Positions 62,011 to 64,000 of a stretch of DNA of 64,000 nucleotides are shown here, in pieces. The stretch comes from Karalla daura. Taxonomy: Eukaryota; Chordata; Actinopteri; Chaetodontiformes; Leiognathidae. The DNA is taken from the NCBI GenBank assembly GCA_029224185.1, contig CM055188.1, forward strand, positions 29,335,720-29,399,719, in the 5' to 3' direction. A model generated the notes under the pieces. The model searched no databases. It worked only from the letters and a program-made list of their open reading frames with translations, and was not told the origin of the DNA. Numbering within the stretch: the stretch's first letter is position 1; every line of letters starts with the position of its first letter. A program made the translations under genes and the position numbers.

Positions 62011-62063
62011 TGTATGTGTGTGTGTGTGTGCGCGCATTTATATATATATATATATATATATAT
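62010..62063. repeat. (GT)n(CG)n(TA)n tract at the unit A breakpoint
   Basis: GT steps, then CGCGC, then eleven TA steps. The left end coincides with the point at which unit A loses homology to the intact gene, suggesting that the array broke or was joined here. Confidence 0.85.
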
Positions 62064-62104
62064 TTGTTTTATATATTTGTATACACACATATATTATTTT
62101 AGGT

Positions 62105-62394
62105 ATGTGAAAAATAATGTTAGCTATGTCGTTCTATGCTTAATTTTTGTGAAAAATTATGTTTTCAACATCTCTCACTTAACAACATGTTCCATATACA
62201 CATACTACATAGAACATTTATCCAACCAATCCCAAACAACTAGCACCCACAGAGAAGAAGCCAGGGTCATCTTGTCACATTATCGCTATGGTGAAAGTTT
62301 GTTACCGTTTTTATGGATGGAAATTTCTAACTGCATCCTGGAAGAAACCCGAAGCACTCGGAGAAAACCAAACAAAATTTGTTTTTAACTATAC
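62105..62394 (-). repeat. Unit B 3' flank of the tandem array
   Basis: Very similar to the unit C 3' flank over its full length, including TCTCACTTAACAACATGTTC, CATATACACATACTACAT and TCACATTATCGCTATGGTGA. It also contains GCATCCTGGAAGAAACCCGA and ACTCGGAGAAAACCA, which may be a relic of the common SINE-like repeat in minus orientation. Confidence 0.85.
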
Positions 62395-62600
62395 TTAAAC
62401 TACTTTTACTATGCCTCCTCGGCAGAAGACACCAGTGAACGGGGTAACTTTGACCCCCACGTCAGCCCTGAAGAACCTCCCTACGCTCCCCCGTCGATCC
62501 TTTGTCAGCTGCTTATGAAGCAACGACACAATATATTTATAAAATATTATACGACTGTACAACAGGGCAAACCTACAGTAACTTCTTTCGGACCTATGCC
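62395..62600 (-). pseudogene. Unit B: C-terminal fragment of the SAEED-repeat gene
   Basis: The minus frame reads FALLYSRIIFYKYIVSLLHK, then QLTKDRRGSVGRFFRADVGV, near-identical to the last ~60 residues of the intact neighbour (FALLYGPIIFYKYIVSLLHK, QLTKDRRGSVGRFFRAAVGV). The GPKEV codons just upstream are present, but about five extra bases separate them from FALLY, shifting the frame. Nothing further upstream is present, because the copy ends where unit C's 3' flank begins (about 62,600). It is therefore a tandem duplication of only the gene's 3' end plus flank. Confidence 0.85.
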
Positions 62601-62866
62601 ATTCTATGCTCACATTTTTTGATAAATTATGCTTTCAACATCTCTCACTTAACAACATGTTCCATATACACATACTACATTGAACATTTATCCAACCACT
62701 CCCAAACAACTAACACCCACAGAGAGGAAGCCAGGGTCATTTTGTCACATTATCGCTATGGTGAAAGTTTGTTAATGTTTTTTTTTGGATGGCAATTTAA
62801 AACTGCATCCTGGAGGAAACCGAAACACTCGGAAAAAACCAAATAAAATGTGTTTTTTTAACTAAT
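62601..62866 (-). repeat. Unit C 3' flank (3' untranslated side of the intact gene)
   Basis: The sequence directly downstream of the stop codon of the gene at 62,867. It is the third copy of the same flank and aligns throughout with units A and B. No canonical minus-strand AATAAA is visible here, so the polyadenylation site of the gene is not identified. Confidence 0.8.
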
Positions 62867-64000
62867 TTACACTAGGTCTCCTCTACGGAAGACACCAGTG
62901 AACGGCCTAACTATGACCCCCACGGCAGCCCTGAAGAACCTCCCTACGCTGCCCCGTCGATCCTTTGTCAGCTGCTTATGAAGCAACGACACAATATATT
63001 TATAAAATATTATAGGACCGTACAACAGAGCAAACCTGACTTCTTTCGGACCGCCCATTCCCCGACACAGCTCTTGATACACCACCTTGACCATCTTTTT
63101 GATGTTCTTCTGGTCCACCACAACATCACATCCCTCCAACGCCTCCAGGAGCATCCCTCTCAGCTCCACGGTGATGCTGTCGGCCAACTCCCTGTCAAAG
63201 AGTGGGTCCATCTTTAGGATTTTCCTAACCAGACCAAACACCAAGCATGACAGCCTCATATCAGCCGGTGGGACCTGAGACGCAGCCCGAGCTGGAGTCT
63301 TTGCACCTCTGTTACTGAGACATGGTTCAGCGAACAAAGGTGGAAGGACCTGCTCAGCCTCTTCAGCACTGACTTCCTCAGCACCGACTTCCTCAGCACA
63401 GACTTCCTCAGCATCATCTTCCTCAGCACCATCTTCCTCAGCACCGTCTTCCTCAGCACTGTCTTCCTCAGCACTGTCTTCCTCAGCACCGTATTCCTCA
63501 GCACTGTCTTCCTCAGCACCGTCTTCCTCAGCACTGTCTTCCTCAGCACTGACTTCTCCAGCACCGTCATCGACTGTGACAGAGGGAGGCAGAGCTGGTG
63601 GTACCACAGGCTTGGAAACCCCAATCTCGCTGTCGCCGTCCTCAACCTCCCAGTATTTATCCCCAAACACTAATTTAACCGCATCCTTGATTTTCCTCAC
63701 TATGACACTTGAGAGGTCACTCTTAAAATGAAAGAGCCGTGCCTGCTCTGCGAGCGTCCTCCAGAACTTCACCATGAAACCCTTCAGACCTTTCTGGATC
63801 TCTGCTTTGACGAGTGTATTGTCTCCTTCCTCACTTTTCATGTGGTGAAGTATGACGTTGCTCAGCCGTCGCTGCGCGATCTCCTTGTGGCCTGAAGAGT
63901 CCTTGGAGAGTTTCTGGAAGAGCTCCTCAGCACCCTTCTTCTCAGCACTACCTCCAGTCTCTGGGGTGACCATTTCCTCCACCACCCATTCGATTCCATC
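62867..64000 (-). CDS. Unrecognised two-domain protein with (S/G)AEED repeat linker, 5' partial
   Basis: An uninterrupted frame enters at the window edge (DGIEWVVEEMVTPETGG) and ends at TAA (62,869-62,867): 377 residues visible. The true start lies outside; the first Met here is residue 10. Order of parts: residues ~20-125, a charged, probably helical domain (AEELFQKL ... VRKIKDAVKLVFGDKYWEV); ~126-150, a Pro/Val linker; ~151-215, thirteen consecutive pentapeptides of type S/G-A-E-E-D/V; ~216-245, a second linker; ~246-320, a second helical domain (LSCLVFGLVRKILKMDPLFD ... NIKKMVKVVYQELCRGM); then FALLYGPIIFYKYIVSLLHK and a basic amphipathic tail (KDRRGSVGRFF). The two helical domains share a faint 'L..G...' plus 'IKK/IKD.VK.V' pattern and may be an ancient duplication. 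No catalytic motif, signal peptide or zinc finger is seen. The frame stays intact across a repetitive tract while its downstream copies are broken, which argues for a real gene. No splice site is needed within the visible part. I do not recognise the family. Confidence 0.75.
   Translation of the reverse strand, partial: DGIEWVVEEMVTPETGGSAEKKGAEELFQKLSKDSSGHKEIAQRRLSNVILHHMKSEEGDNTLVKAEIQKGLKGFMVKFWRTLAEQARLFHFKSDLSSVIVRKIKDAVKLVFGDKYWEVEDGDSEIGVSKPVVPPALPPSVTVDDGAGEVSAEEDSAEEDGAEEDSAEEYGAEEDSAEEDSAEEDGAEEDGAEEDDAEEVCAEEVGAEEVSAEEAEQVLPPLFAEPCLSNRGAKTPARAASQVPPADMRLSCLVFGLVRKILKMDPLFDRELADSITVELRGMLLEALEGCDVVVDQKNIKKMVKVVYQELCRGMGGPKEVRFALLYGPIIFYKYIVSLLHKQLTKDRRGSVGRFFRAAVGVIVRPFTGVFRRGDLV
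63356..63550 (-). repeat. 15-bp coding minisatellite, 13 units
   Basis: Exactly 195 bases of 15-base units (plus-strand consensus TTCCTCAGCAC(C/T)G(T/A)C), all in frame within the gene at 62,867, encoding SAEED, GAEED, DAEEV, CAEEV and similar. The frame 'VLRKTVLRKT' on the same strand is its out-of-frame reading. Confidence 0.95.

Noticed and set aside
63256..63666. 136-residue frame of repeated VLRKT
   Set aside because: Out-of-frame reading of the 15-bp minisatellite inside the real gene.

Overview
This is a window of vertebrate nuclear DNA, almost certainly from a teleost fish. There are no bacterial-type operons. The DNA is A+T-leaning, mostly non-coding and dense in CA/GT, TA and GATA microsatellites. 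It carries recognisable decayed fish-type mobile elements: an RTE/Rex3-like LINE, L2/Rex1-like LINE tails, a hAT transposase fragment, a Ty3/gypsy remnant, tRNA-derived SINEs and several copies of a very common teleost SINE-like repeat. No species can be named from the sequence alone. All family names rest on remembered motifs, not on a search.

Layout. Positions 1-3245 look like the 3' untranslated end of a plus-strand gene whose coding part lies outside the window; AATAAA signals sit at 2747 and 3221. From about 3.3 to 24 kb there is a gene-poor stretch with scattered short repeats, a ~220-bp fold-back at 3534-3753, and repeat-poor blocks (about 11-18 kb) that could hold regulatory elements. 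At 24.3-26.1 kb lies a decayed full-span RTE-type LINE, itself interrupted by a small inverted-repeat insertion. From 27.7 to 28.1 kb a 273-bp GATA array abuts a LINE-like scrap. At 31,304-31,391 there is one credible orphan internal exon (good acceptor, AG|GTGAGT donor, one open frame). It sits just upstream of an old ~0.9-kb sequence present twice in direct orientation (31.4-32.3 and 34.3-35.2 kb), with LINE and inverted-repeat elements between the copies. From 35.6 to 44.9 kb there is a chain of transposon remnants (fold-back MITE, hAT, gypsy). From 45 to 61 kb the DNA is again gene-poor, with SINEs, a second 213-bp GATA array and a perfect 26-bp inverted repeat at 57,269-57,324.

The one clear protein-coding gene is at the right edge on the minus strand (64,000 to 62,867, 5' end outside the window). 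It is an intronless-looking 377-residue reading frame with two apparently helical basic domains joined by thirteen in-frame five-residue acidic repeats of the type (S/G)AEED. Downstream of it lie two broken tandem copies of its 3' end plus 3' flank (62.1-62.6 kb and 61.5-62.0 kb). The right edge is therefore the decaying margin of a tandem gene family. I do not recognise the protein, and it is the best candidate in the window for something undescribed.

Most open frames in the window are chance or microsatellite translations and have been left out.
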